Of a stretch of 64,000 bases of DNA, positions 6,815 through 14,657 are shown piece after piece. How positions within the stretch are numbered: position 1 is the first letter of the stretch; every line of letters starts with the position of its first letter. Origin of the DNA: JAJOKK01 sp965370555 (lineage in GTDB: Bacteria > Bipolaricaulota > Bipolaricaulia > UBA7950 > UBA9294). The stretch is taken from assembly GCA_965370555.1 (NCBI GenBank), contig CBDUVB010000001.1, forward strand, positions 124,001-188,000, in the 5' to 3' direction. The position numbers and the translations under genes were made by a program. Under the pieces are notes generated by a model. The model was not told the origin of the DNA. It saw nothing but the letters and a program-made list of their open reading frames with translations, and searched no databases.

Positions 6815-9133
6815 CTATACTGTGGCATAGATCTGAGATTCCATTTCCTTGACCGCTTTCAGATACCCTTCCCGGCCACCGAAGAGGCTGACGATTTCCA
6901 ACGGCGTGCCCAGCTCGTTGATCGGTTGTACTTTGAGTATCCCCAGGTCCTCAATCTGCTCAATCCCGGTGTCGGCGTACTTGTCGAGCAGGGCATCGAG
7001 CACAGCTCGTGCTTTCTCGCCGTACCGTGAGAAGAGGTCGCGCTTGCGCACGTTGTTGGCCCGTTCGCGGCGCGTCAGCGGAGGTTTGTCGAACGCGACA
7101 TGGCAAACGAGATCGAATGGGTCGTAGTCCCGGCCAACTTCTTCGGCCAGGGCATCGAGGAGGACTCCCTGCTCATTCAGCTCCTCGATGATGGCTCGCT
7201 TTCTCTCGGCGCCTGTCCACACCTTAAGAAACGCATTGAGGGACGCATATTCTCGGCGGATGTTCTTGCGCGTGTAGTCCTTGAGTTCCTCGGTGATGAG
7301 CTTTCCATCATGGCCAATGAACTGAACGCGCTCGGCAACAATGCTTACTTCTACATCGTTCACGTAGTACTTGGTTCGTCCCGACGAGGTTTCTTCCTCC
7401 TCGTCAGGTTCTTCTTCAGGGAGGTCGGGAGGTACCAACGGGTTACCAGGACCGGGTTCGTAGATCTGAACAGGCTCTCCATCAAAGTCAGGATCGGCGA
7501 ACAGCTCCGTCGCTTTCTTGAAATCGATGATCGTGAAGTAGAGCTTGTCATAGTCTTCTTTGATGCGCGTACCACGCCCGATGATCTGCTTAAAGGCCGC
7601 GAGTGACTTGATGGTCTGATCGAGCACGATCAATTTGCAGGTTTGCGTATCAACCCCGGTCGACAGCAGCTTCGAGGTAGTGACAACGACCGGGTAGCGG
7701 CTCTCGGGGTCGATGAAGTTGTCCAGCTCGGCCTTGCCGAGCGTTTCGTCGCCGGTGATCCGCATGATGTACTTGTCGTTTTTCGATACCAGGTCGGCAT
7801 TCTCGTTGACCAAGGCCTGACGCACCCGCTCGGCATGATCGATGTTTTCGCAGAACAGGATGCTCTTGGCGTAACGATCCGTTCCCTTGAGAAATTCGGT
7901 GACCTTCCTCGCTACGAGTTCGGTCCTTTTCTCCAGCACAAGCGTATTATCCATATCGTGTTGGTTGTAGATCCTGTCCTCAATAAGCTCTCCGTACTTA
8001 TCTTGCTTACCCGCTGTGGGGCGCCAGCCTTCAAGGTCCTTATCGATGTCGATGCGGATGACTTTGTACGGGGCGAGGAAGCCGTCTTCGATACCTTGTT
8101 TGAGTGAGTAGGTATAGATGGAATCATCGAAGTAATCGATATTGGATATGTACCTCGTTTCCTTCGGCGTCGCCGTCATTCCGATCTGAGTCGCTGATCT
8201 GAAGTACTCCAGGACCTCTCGCCAGGCGGAGTCCTCAGCAGCACTGCCGCGGTGGCACTCATCGACGATTATAAGGTCAAAGAAGTCCCTTGAGAACTGC
8301 TTGTAGATGTTCTTCTCTTCCTCACTACCAGTCACAGCTTGGTACAGCGAGAGATAGATCTCGTAGGATTTGTCAATTTGCCGGTGCGTAATCTTGGTCA
8401 TCGCTCCGCCGAATGGCTTGAAGTCGTTTATGCGGGTTTGATCGACGAGGATGTTGCGATCGGCAAGGAATAGAATCCGCTTCTTCATGCGAGACTTCCA
8501 CAGCCGCCAGATGATCTGAAACGCGGTGTAGGTCTTGCCAGTGCCGGTGGCCATCACAAGCAGAATTCGGTCCTGCCCTTTTGCGATCGCCTCAACGGCG
8601 CGGTTGATGGCTGTTTGCTGGTAGTAGCGAGGTGCCTTGCCGCTCGCGTCCACGTAGTAATCCTGCGTAACAACAGGTTCATGATCAAAACTGATATCTC
8701 TGTAGGCACAGTAACGGTTCCACAGCTCTGTTGGGCTTGGAAAAGAATCCATGAATAGCTCACGCTCAAGCGGCCCGGATTCGACGGTACGGTCATGCTC
8801 AAGAAAGGCATCCCCGTTTGAACTATACACGAACGGCACATCAAGCGCTCTGCCGTAATCGATCGCCTGCTGCATTCCGTCGCCGACGCTGTGGTTATTG
8901 TCTTTTGCCTCAATAACCGCGATGGGGATATTGGGTTTATAGTACAAGACGTAGTCGGCACGCTTGGGTTTGCCCCGGGTAACGGTCTTGCCGCGCACTA
9001 TGATCCGCCCGGCTGTGAAGGTCACTTCCTCACGGACTTGCGTCTGGATATTCCAGCCGGCGCGTTCCAGTGCAGGGGTGATGAACTTCGTGCAGATATC
9101 ACGTTCGCTAAGTGATTTCTTGTCCATGCTCAC
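6815..9133 (-). CDS. hsdR: Type I restriction-modification endonuclease/translocase subunit
   Basis: HsdR pulls DNA through the complex by ATP hydrolysis and cuts it away from the recognition site. Near the N-terminus a PD-(D/E)XK nuclease is visible: RADYVLYY with Asp60, then AVIEAKD with Glu75 and Lys77, and QQAIDYGRAL. The motor follows, with MATGTGKT (194-201, Walker A), DECH (291-294), a TATP motif and QIIGRGTRI. At 772 residues it matches the short, EcoEI-like HsdR group rather than the 1000-residue forms. Start choice is uncertain between GTG at 9133 and ATG at 9127, neither with a strong ribosome binding site. A shared leader repeat lies upstream. Confidence 0.95.
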   Translation of the reverse strand: MSMDKKSLSERDICTKFITPALERAGWNIQTQVREEVTFTAGRIIVRGKTVTRGKPKRADYVLYYKPNIPIAVIEAKDNNHSVGDGMQQAIDYGRALDVPFVYSSNGDAFLEHDRTVESGPLERELFMDSFPSPTELWNRYCAYRDISFDHEPVVTQDYYVDASGKAPRYYQQTAINRAVEAIAKGQDRILLVMATGTGKTYTAFQIIWRLWKSRMKKRILFLADRNILVDQTRINDFKPFGGAMTKITHRQIDKSYEIYLSLYQAVTGSEEEKNIYKQFSRDFFDLIIVDECHRGSAAEDSAWREVLEYFRSATQIGMTATPKETRYISNIDYFDDSIYTYSLKQGIEDGFLAPYKVIRIDIDKDLEGWRPTAGKQDKYGELIEDRIYNQHDMDNTLVLEKRTELVARKVTEFLKGTDRYAKSILFCENIDHAERVRQALVNENADLVSKNDKYIMRITGDETLGKAELDNFIDPESRYPVVVTTSKLLSTGVDTQTCKLIVLDQTIKSLAAFKQIIGRGTRIKEDYDKLYFTIIDFKKATELFADPDFDGEPVQIYEPGPGNPLVPPDLPEEEPDEEEETSSGRTKYYVNDVEVSIVAERVQFIGHDGKLITEELKDYTRKNIRREYASLNAFLKVWTGAERKRAIIEELNEQGVLLDALAEEVGRDYDPFDLVCHVAFDKPPLTRRERANNVRKRDLFSRYGEKARAVLDALLDKYADTGIEQIEDLGILKVQPINELGTPLEIVSLFGGREGYLKAVKEMESQIYATV

Positions 9134-9236
9134 CCGAGGAAGCGCAGGGCCAGGACCTGCATTGCAACATCAAAACATCCCCTCGGGCAAGCGTTTTGCT
9201 CCAAAGCCTCGACCTCTCTTGTGATGACCTGTTGCA

Positions 9237-9362
9237 CTCCCACCCTCACAGCCCCATCCTTTCTATCCGATACATAGGCCACCTATTCGCTCACCGTGTT
9301 TTCTCACCCTCTCCCGTTTGCTCTCCTATTGTACAGGATTCTCACCCGCGGTGTGAAGGGTG
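9237..9362 (-). repeat. Promoter/leader repeat, copy A (upstream of hsdR)
   Basis: This 126-bp sequence aligns without gaps to 10525-10650 with 25 mismatches (80% identity by my count). In the minus orientation both copies carry a -10-like hexamer at the same offset (TACAAT here, 9333-9328) and an inverted repeat CACCCT (9305-9310)/AGGGTG (9357-9362) around it. It lies about 100 bp upstream of hsdR and probably holds its promoter and part of its 5' leader. Confidence 0.7.
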
Positions 9363-9417
9363 ATTTGCTTCTTCCTTACGGTTGCTGTACCAGTTTTCCG
9401 TGGCGGCAAGCTGCACT

Positions 9418-10479
9418 TCAGGCTTCCTCCCTCTGTCCTAACTGCTCTCTCGCTGTTTCAATGGCCGCGCGCAGTTTGCGTTCCAAAACCTCTTTCGGCG
9501 GCAGTTCGGTAAGATACTCAGCTACGTGGATGGATGTTTTGTCCAGCTCCAACAACTCGATCTGCTCGTGTGATCCTTCGGCACAGAGAATGAGCCCTAA
9601 CGGGGACGCTTCGCCTTCTTCGATTCCGCGCCTTTCCAGCCAGCGCAAGTAGAGTTCCATCTGGCCTTTATACGCGGCTTTGAATCTACCCAGCTTCAGT
9701 TCGATAGCCACGAGCCGTCGGAGTTTGCGATGAAAGAACAGCAGATCGAGATAATGGTCCTCGTTGTCAATTACCATGCGCTTTTGACGGGCGACGAACG
9801 TGAAGCCAACACCAAGTTCCAGAAGAAACGACTCCAATTCCCGCAAGATGGCGGCTTCCAGATCCCTTTCGCTGAAAGTATCCTTCAAATTGAGAAAATC
9901 TAGCACATACGGGTCACGGAAAATCAGGTTGGGAGACATACGGTCTTTGTCACGTAATTCCGACAGCTCCTTTTTCGCCAGTTCTTCGGGTTGCTTGGAA
10001 ATCGCGGTACGCTCGTAGAGCATGGAGTCGATCTTTTTCCGCAAGGTACGGACGCTCCAACCCTCAGTGCGGCATATTGCAGCGTAGAATTCACGTTGTA
10101 GGGGATCTTTTAAGGGAATTAAGGCGAGGAAATGCGTCCAACTCAAATGTCGTATCAGCGATACGACAATTTGCTCATCAGGAAAGACCTCTGCAAATTG
10201 GACCATTCGTCGGAGGTTCTTTTCGGAAAAGCTGTCCCCGTGTTCCTGCACCAATTGTCGTGACAGTGATACGACAATCTGCTTGCCGTACTCCGCGCGA
10301 TGTCCTTTGAGAATCTCTTCCCTGATCCGCTTACCGATCCGCCAATAGAGCATGGTCAGCCCGGTGTTGACCGTTCTTGCGACGGCCGAGCGGGTCTCTT
10401 CGATAAGTTTGCGGATATCACCCAGTAGATCTTTGGGCACCAAAGGTGGATTATTGGATTCTGTCAGCTTATTCCCCAT
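9418..10479 (-). CDS. DUF1016/YhcG-family PD-(D/E)XK nuclease
   Basis: The 353-residue product matches the YhcG/DUF1016 architecture. An N-terminal helical domain contains VNTGLTMLYWRIGKRI and the pattern LSRQLVQEHGDSFSEKNLRR, typical of this family. It is followed by a nuclease core with HYLDLLFFHRKLRRLVAIEL and KLGRFKAAYKGQMELYL, giving the D...E-x-K residues near 257-282. Members are often found in defense islands and beside type I restriction genes. Their target is not settled. The gene is transcribed from its own copy of the leader sequence also found upstream of hsdR, which suggests joint regulation. Confidence 0.85.
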   Translation of the reverse strand: MGNKLTESNNPPLVPKDLLGDIRKLIEETRSAVARTVNTGLTMLYWRIGKRIREEILKGHRAEYGKQIVVSLSRQLVQEHGDSFSEKNLRRMVQFAEVFPDEQIVVSLIRHLSWTHFLALIPLKDPLQREFYAAICRTEGWSVRTLRKKIDSMLYERTAISKQPEELAKKELSELRDKDRMSPNLIFRDPYVLDFLNLKDTFSERDLEAAILRELESFLLELGVGFTFVARQKRMVIDNEDHYLDLLFFHRKLRRLVAIELKLGRFKAAYKGQMELYLRWLERRGIEEGEASPLGLILCAEGSHEQIELLELDKTSIHVAEYLTELPPKEVLERKLRAAIETAREQLGQREEA

Positions 10480-10524
10480 GTTCCAATGCCCCTTGTACTA
10501 TCACAGCTTTGGCAGCCCCCTCTG

Positions 10525-10650
10525 CTCCCACTCTCACAGCCCCGTCCTTTCTGTCCAATACATAGGTCGTCTATTCGCTCACCGTATTTCCTCACCCTCT
10601 CTCGGTTGATCATTTATTATACAAGATTTCCCTCTGCGAAGTGGAGGGTG
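10525..10650 (-). repeat. Promoter/leader repeat, copy B (upstream of the DUF1016 nuclease)
   Basis: This is the ungapped partner of 9237-9362. The minus strand reads TATAAT at 10621-10616, flanked by CACCCTC (10593-10599) and GAGGGTG (10644-10650). No good -35 hexamer lies 16-18 bp upstream of either -10, so an activator may be needed. It ends 46 bp before the nuclease start codon. Confidence 0.7.
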
Positions 10651-10680
10651 CTGAGGAATTGAGAGATCGGAAGAATAAAG

Positions 10681-10843
10681 AAATCCCTTGAAATTGACTA
10701 TCCCCGTAGCAAGACTACGGGGTATTCCGCCAATTTCATTTTGACCTGAAGGTCAAAACCGGGATTTCATTATTTCACCTCACCCCGACCCTCTCCTATC
10801 AAGGAGAGGGGGTATAAGGAAACCCTGTGGCAAGACCACAGGG
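10681..10843. repeat. Mosaic of nested hairpins (REP- or MITE-like)
   Basis: AAATCCC (10681-10687) pairs with GGGATTT (10761-10767). Inside, GAAATTG (10690-10696) pairs with CAATTTC (10731-10737) around the hairpin CCCCGTAG-CAAGA-CTACGGGG (10702-10722), and TTTTGACC-TGAA-GGTCAAAA (10739-10758) forms a second branch. All stems are perfect and together make a three-way junction. Two more hairpins follow: CCCTCTCC/GGAGAGGG (10789-10810) and CCCTGTGG-CAAGA-CCACAGGG (10823-10843), the latter with the same CAAGA loop as the first. No coding sequence is present. Confidence 0.65.
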
Positions 10844-11046
10844 AATCTCAAATTGAATGATCGGGAGGTTTAGTCACTCAACCCTGCTCCCCTTCTCAGC
10901 GTGCTCCGCGCCTGCCTGTCAGAATACGATGGTAGACAGGTCCTCGGCGGTGAAAGCTTCTGTTCGGCCTCCGGCCTTGCTCCGCAACCCGCACGGAGAA
11001 GAGGTTTGTGCAACAACCTGTTAAGGATATCTCTGCAAAAACTCCT
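10844..11046. other. Intergenic stretch between the defense island and the oxidoreductase operon
   Basis: This GC-rich stretch of about 200 bp shows no gene with a credible start. I see no clear terminator for the minus-strand operon ending at 11047. Confidence 0.4.
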
Positions 11047-12198
11047 CTACTTCAGCGCTTCCTGTCCTTGGAACTGCCGCTGCGGGGAGAGGATCTGGAG
11101 TGTCTCCTCGTCATCTGCAGTAAGCGCGTCGGTCACCATGCGGGCGAGGAGCTCCCCCAGGCCAAGGCCGAGCATGAATCCCTGGCCGCACATCCCGATC
11201 GCCATGAGGTAACCAGGGACCTCTTCCGACCAGCCGACGAGCGGCGAGCCGTCAGGGGTCATCGGGTAGAGGCCGCGCCAGGTGCGGCGTACGCGGATGT
11301 TCTTAAGGCGTGGCATGAGGTCGACCATGCGACGGGCGACCATCGGGAGGAACTCACTCGTCTCGCGGCGGTCGAACCCGGGAATGGACGGCTGTGGCGT
11401 GATGCAGAAGACGACCTGGCCGGTCCCCAGCTGATAGAAGTAGTAGTTCGCCGAACCCGGGGCCGGCCGGATGTCAACGACCATCGGATCGAGGAAATGA
11501 GCGACTGGCTCAGTGATCCCCCCCTCGTGCGAGTCGGGGTTCACGGGATGATCGAGCCCAACCAGCTTCCCGATCTCTCCTGCCCACGGACCGGCAGCGT
11601 TGACAATAACTGGTGCTGCGTACTCGCCATGGTCGGTTTTTACCCCGCTGACACGCCCATCTGTGACATCAATTGCGGTGACGCGCTCGTTGTAGCGGAA
11701 CGTCGCCCCTGCCTGTTCGGCCGCTGCGTACATCGCGTGCCCAACGAGGAGCGTCGAACAGTGGCCGTCATCGGAGGAGAAGGTCCCGCCGAGCAGTCCG
11801 TTTGGATTCACATCGGGGACAATCTTCAAGAAGTCATCTCTATCGTACCAATCGATGTTCAGGCCGTACTGGTGTTGTGTCTTGAGGAGTTCTTTCAGCG
11901 TCTCTTCCTCATGTGTGCGATAGGCAACGAAGGTGTACCCGCCCTTCGTCCACTCGATATCATCCCCATAGGTCTCTTCCCAGATGGAGACGACCTCCAG
12001 TGTCCGCAGGCAGAGGCGGATCTTCGCCGGGTCGGAGTGGGTGGCGCGAATCCCTCCGATCGCAGCCTTGTTCGATCCTTGGCCCTGACTGGCGAACCGA
12101 TCGAGAACGAGAACCTTTACCCCGGCCTGAGCCATGGCCATCGCCGTCGGTACACCGACGCTCCCCGCCCCAATGATGATCACGTCGTAGTTAGTCAT
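11047..12198 (-). CDS. FAD-dependent amine/imino-acid dehydrogenase (DAO family, HcnC/SoxB-like)
   Basis: The protein begins with the dinucleotide-binding motif VIIIGAGSVGVPTAMAMA and a ribose-binding LVLDRF. The middle has GGTFSSDDGHCSTLLVGHAM and VNAAGPWAGEIGK, the signature region of the D-amino-acid oxidase/sarcosine oxidase beta fold. The C-terminus has RRTWRGLYPMTPDGSPLVG and GMCGQGFMLG, which close over the flavin. At 383 residues it is full length. Such proteins oxidise secondary amines such as sarcosine, D-proline or cis-4-hydroxy-D-proline and pass electrons to an iron-sulfur partner. The preceding gene encodes exactly such a partner and overlaps by four bases. Link to a hydroxyproline epimerase is inferred from the remnant at 14419. 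Confidence 0.88.
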   Translation of the reverse strand: MTNYDVIIIGAGSVGVPTAMAMAQAGVKVLVLDRFASQGQGSNKAAIGGIRATHSDPAKIRLCLRTLEVVSIWEETYGDDIEWTKGGYTFVAYRTHEEETLKELLKTQHQYGLNIDWYDRDDFLKIVPDVNPNGLLGGTFSSDDGHCSTLLVGHAMYAAAEQAGATFRYNERVTAIDVTDGRVSGVKTDHGEYAAPVIVNAAGPWAGEIGKLVGLDHPVNPDSHEGGITEPVAHFLDPMVVDIRPAPGSANYYFYQLGTGQVVFCITPQPSIPGFDRRETSEFLPMVARRMVDLMPRLKNIRVRRTWRGLYPMTPDGSPLVGWSEEVPGYLMAIGMCGQGFMLGLGLGELLARMVTDALTADDEETLQILSPQRQFQGQEALK

Positions 12199-14330
12199 CG
12201 CTCCTCCTCGGTCTCAGCGAAGGCTGCCCCAGCCGAGGCTGCTCCAGCTGAAGCTGTACCGGCAAAGGTCCCAAGCGGGACCTCGATGAAGAGTGGCCTC
12301 TTGACCTCTTCTGCAACCTCCTCTATGGGAATCCCTTCCTCGCGAAAGATCCGTTTGATCAACGCGGTGCAGGTCTTCCCTCCGCAGGCACCCATCCCGG
12401 CACGGGTCACCGCTTTGACTTCGTTCATGTCGCGGCACCCCTGCCGGATCAGCGCGCGGATCTCACCTGCGGTCACCCGCTCACAGCGGCAGACGATCGT
12501 GTCATCGGTGAGCCGCTCAAGTTGCTCGGGGAGCGGTTTGCAGACCGACGGCGCCTGCACGCGAATCCCGGCGATTTGCTTGGCGTAGGACTTGGAAGCC
12601 TTCACCTTGACAAGGACGGTACGATCGTTCCGCTCGATGGCACGCACGTTCGTCACTTTTACCTCGTCCAAGGGCGTCCCTTCGGTATCGAGGACGATCA
12701 CCATTTCACCTATCTTGACGCTATCTTTAGCGAACTCGTAGGCTATCGTCACCGTCGGCATCTCGGAGTCCTCCCGGTAATCGACGAGGGTGATTGCCAG
12801 CCCCGGACAGATTGCGATACAGCGCTCGCACCCAATGCAGGATTTTCCGACCTCATCCGCGACGTAGCGCGGCCGGTGACGGATGTCAGTAGGATCAATC
12901 CGGATCAATCCGAACGGACAGACAGCGGAACAGGGGTTGCACGGGATCTCCTGCTGACAATGAAGAACCGGGAAGACACCCTCCTCTTGCGTGGGCACCT
13001 CCTCTGCAACTGTTGCACCCGGATGCGAGCGGAGGATCTCCGCGGTGCGGGCCCACTCAGCAGGGACCGCTTCTGCATCGATGCCAAGGACACGTGCGAT
13101 CTCAACACCCTTGATCTTACCCGAGAAGATCGCGGCCGAGGCCTCGGCAATCTCCTCGGCATCCCCAGCGTCAAAGACGGTGAACCCGTATTCCTTCGCC
13201 TTGGCCGTGAACTCGTTCACCGGGTCGAGCCCGACCGCAATCAGAATCGTGTCGCAGGCGAACGACTCCTCAGTTCCGGGGATCGGTTGGAACTGCTCGT
13301 CAATCTCCGCGATCGTCACCGACTCCACCTGCTCCTCGCCGTTGGCGCTCAGGATCGTGTGAGAGGTGTAGATGGGGACGCCGAACCGGACGAGCTTATC
13401 CCTGTGCACCTTGTACCCACCGCACTCGGGGAGCGCCTCGACCAGGCCGACCACCTCGATCCCCGCCTGCAGGGCATGATACCCGGCGATCAGGCCGACG
13501 TTTCCTCCGCCGACGATGAACAGCCGCTCGGCCGCCTTGACGAGATCGCGGTTGACCAGTGTCTGGAACGCTCCCGCACCGTAGACACCGGGAAGCGTGT
13601 TCCCGCGGAAGACCAGCGACTTCTCCCGCGCCCCTGCAGCAACCAACAGGACCTGCGGTTTAACGAGTGTGTACCTCTCCCCGTCGCGCAGGATTCCCAC
13701 CTTCTGATCGCTGAACACGGCAAGTACAGTGCTTCGCGTCCAGATCTCCACCGAGGGGTGTTCGCGAACCTCATTCTCCAGGAGAACAGCGATATCGATC
13801 CCCCGCGTTCCTGCGTGAACGGCCTCGATCGACCCGAAGAAGCGATGGGTCTGGAGGACGAGCTTTCCGCCCAGGTGCTCCTTATCGTCAACGAGAAGGA
13901 CGCCAATCCCGCGCTTCCCCAGCTCGATTGCCGCCGACATCCCTGCCGGACCGCCGCCGATGATCAACACCGGAATCTCGATCGTTGCAGGGACCCCTTC
14001 CACCTTTCGAGCGCGCTCGGTGGGAAGGGTGGGGAGTCCATCGAGCGGTTCGACATGCATACCAGACTCAACAGGGGTCATACACGACTTCACCGGAACA
14101 CCATCGGCGATCACCATGCACTGGGCGCACTGCCCATTTGCACAGAAGATCCCCTGCGGCGCGCCGTCCTTGTGATGATGGCCGAAGATGCGAATGCCAT
14201 GCGCAAATAGGGCGGATGAGATCATCTCGCCCTCTTTCGCCGTGAGTTTCCGCCCCTGCCAATAAAATTCCACCCTCTCCCGCGGTTCAACCGCCAGGAT
14301 CGGGTGCTCCTCAATACGGTACTCTGTCAT
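12195..14330 (-). CDS. Four-part iron-sulfur/FAD oxidoreductase subunit (HcnA-HcnB-ferredoxin-BFD fusion)
   Basis: The start at 14330 follows GAGGAGAAG; an in-frame ATG at 14366 has poor support. In order, the product holds a [2Fe-2S] domain near residues 20-95 (IFCANGQCAQCMV), a nucleotide-disulfide oxidoreductase near 115-440 (VLIIGGGPAGMSAAIEL and LFIVGGGNVGLIAGYHAL), and a ferredoxin-like region near 465-530 (CNPCSAVCPFG and CIGCERCIAICPG). A BFD-type [2Fe-2S] domain follows near 620-680 (CRCERVTAGEIRALI...CGGKTC). These parts occur as separate subunits in hydrogen cyanide synthase or D-proline/D-hydroxyproline dehydrogenases. The last 25 residues are an Ala-rich imperfect repeat before the coupled flavoprotein gene. 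Confidence 0.88.
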   Translation of the reverse strand: MTEYRIEEHPILAVEPRERVEFYWQGRKLTAKEGEMISSALFAHGIRIFGHHHKDGAPQGIFCANGQCAQCMVIADGVPVKSCMTPVESGMHVEPLDGLPTLPTERARKVEGVPATIEIPVLIIGGGPAGMSAAIELGKRGIGVLLVDDKEHLGGKLVLQTHRFFGSIEAVHAGTRGIDIAVLLENEVREHPSVEIWTRSTVLAVFSDQKVGILRDGERYTLVKPQVLLVAAGAREKSLVFRGNTLPGVYGAGAFQTLVNRDLVKAAERLFIVGGGNVGLIAGYHALQAGIEVVGLVEALPECGGYKVHRDKLVRFGVPIYTSHTILSANGEEQVESVTIAEIDEQFQPIPGTEESFACDTILIAVGLDPVNEFTAKAKEYGFTVFDAGDAEEIAEASAAIFSGKIKGVEIARVLGIDAEAVPAEWARTAEILRSHPGATVAEEVPTQEEGVFPVLHCQQEIPCNPCSAVCPFGLIRIDPTDIRHRPRYVADEVGKSCIGCERCIAICPGLAITLVDYREDSEMPTVTIAYEFAKDSVKIGEMVIVLDTEGTPLDEVKVTNVRAIERNDRTVLVKVKASKSYAKQIAGIRVQAPSVCKPLPEQLERLTDDTIVCRCERVTAGEIRALIRQGCRDMNEVKAVTRAGMGACGGKTCTALIKRIFREEGIPIEEVAEEVKRPLFIEVPLGTFAGTASAGAASAGAAFAETEEER

Positions 14331-14394
14331 CTTCTCCTCGATCTTTTCAATTGGGTCTCTATTCAATGCACCCGGTTACCCTAACAAGCGACAA

Positions 14395-14526
14395 GCCTCT
14401 TTCGCTTTCCGCGGAATACTACTCCGCCACCTCTTCCTCTTCCAGATTGAATCCTGTTGGAAACGGATCGCGATCTGTAAGCACAAGAGAGGAAATAGCC
14501 ATCACGTAAGCAGATCCTCTCACCTC
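14395..14526 (-). repeat. 132-bp direct repeat, left copy
   Basis: This segment is identical to 31296-31427 except for two bases and lies in the same orientation, 16,901 bp away. It covers the last 36 codons of the proline racemase/epimerase gene plus 24 bp downstream of its stop. Similarity stops abruptly at both ends. Confidence 0.92.
14419..14526 (-). pseudogene. 3' fragment of the proline racemase/hydroxyproline epimerase gene
   Basis: The last 35 codons and the stop (EVRGSAYVMAISSLVLT through EEEEVAE) match the intact gene at 31320 apart from one Asp-to-Asn change and one silent change. No start codon or upstream domain is present. Its position directly ahead of the two dehydrogenase genes suggests that the complete epimerase gene once stood here. 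Confidence 0.88.
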
Positions 14527-14657
14527 CAGGAGTGAAGGGATTCCCCAGAACCTCCTGCGTTGGCGTGTTTGCAGCATGTACATTGATAGTTGCTATGCGT
14601 AACCAATTATCTGGCGACGTCCATAACAATTCCCCTACATCCGTTACGAAGCGTATT
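14527..14657. other. Spacer between the glycyl radical gene and the left repeat
   Basis: This stretch is 131 bp long. It is more AT-rich than its surroundings, holds no gene with a start, and has no counterpart near the right-hand repeat. Confidence 0.4.

Noticed and set aside
10681..10843. CRISPR array
   Set aside because: The hairpins are all different in sequence and spacing; there are no regular direct repeats with spacers and no cas genes in the window.
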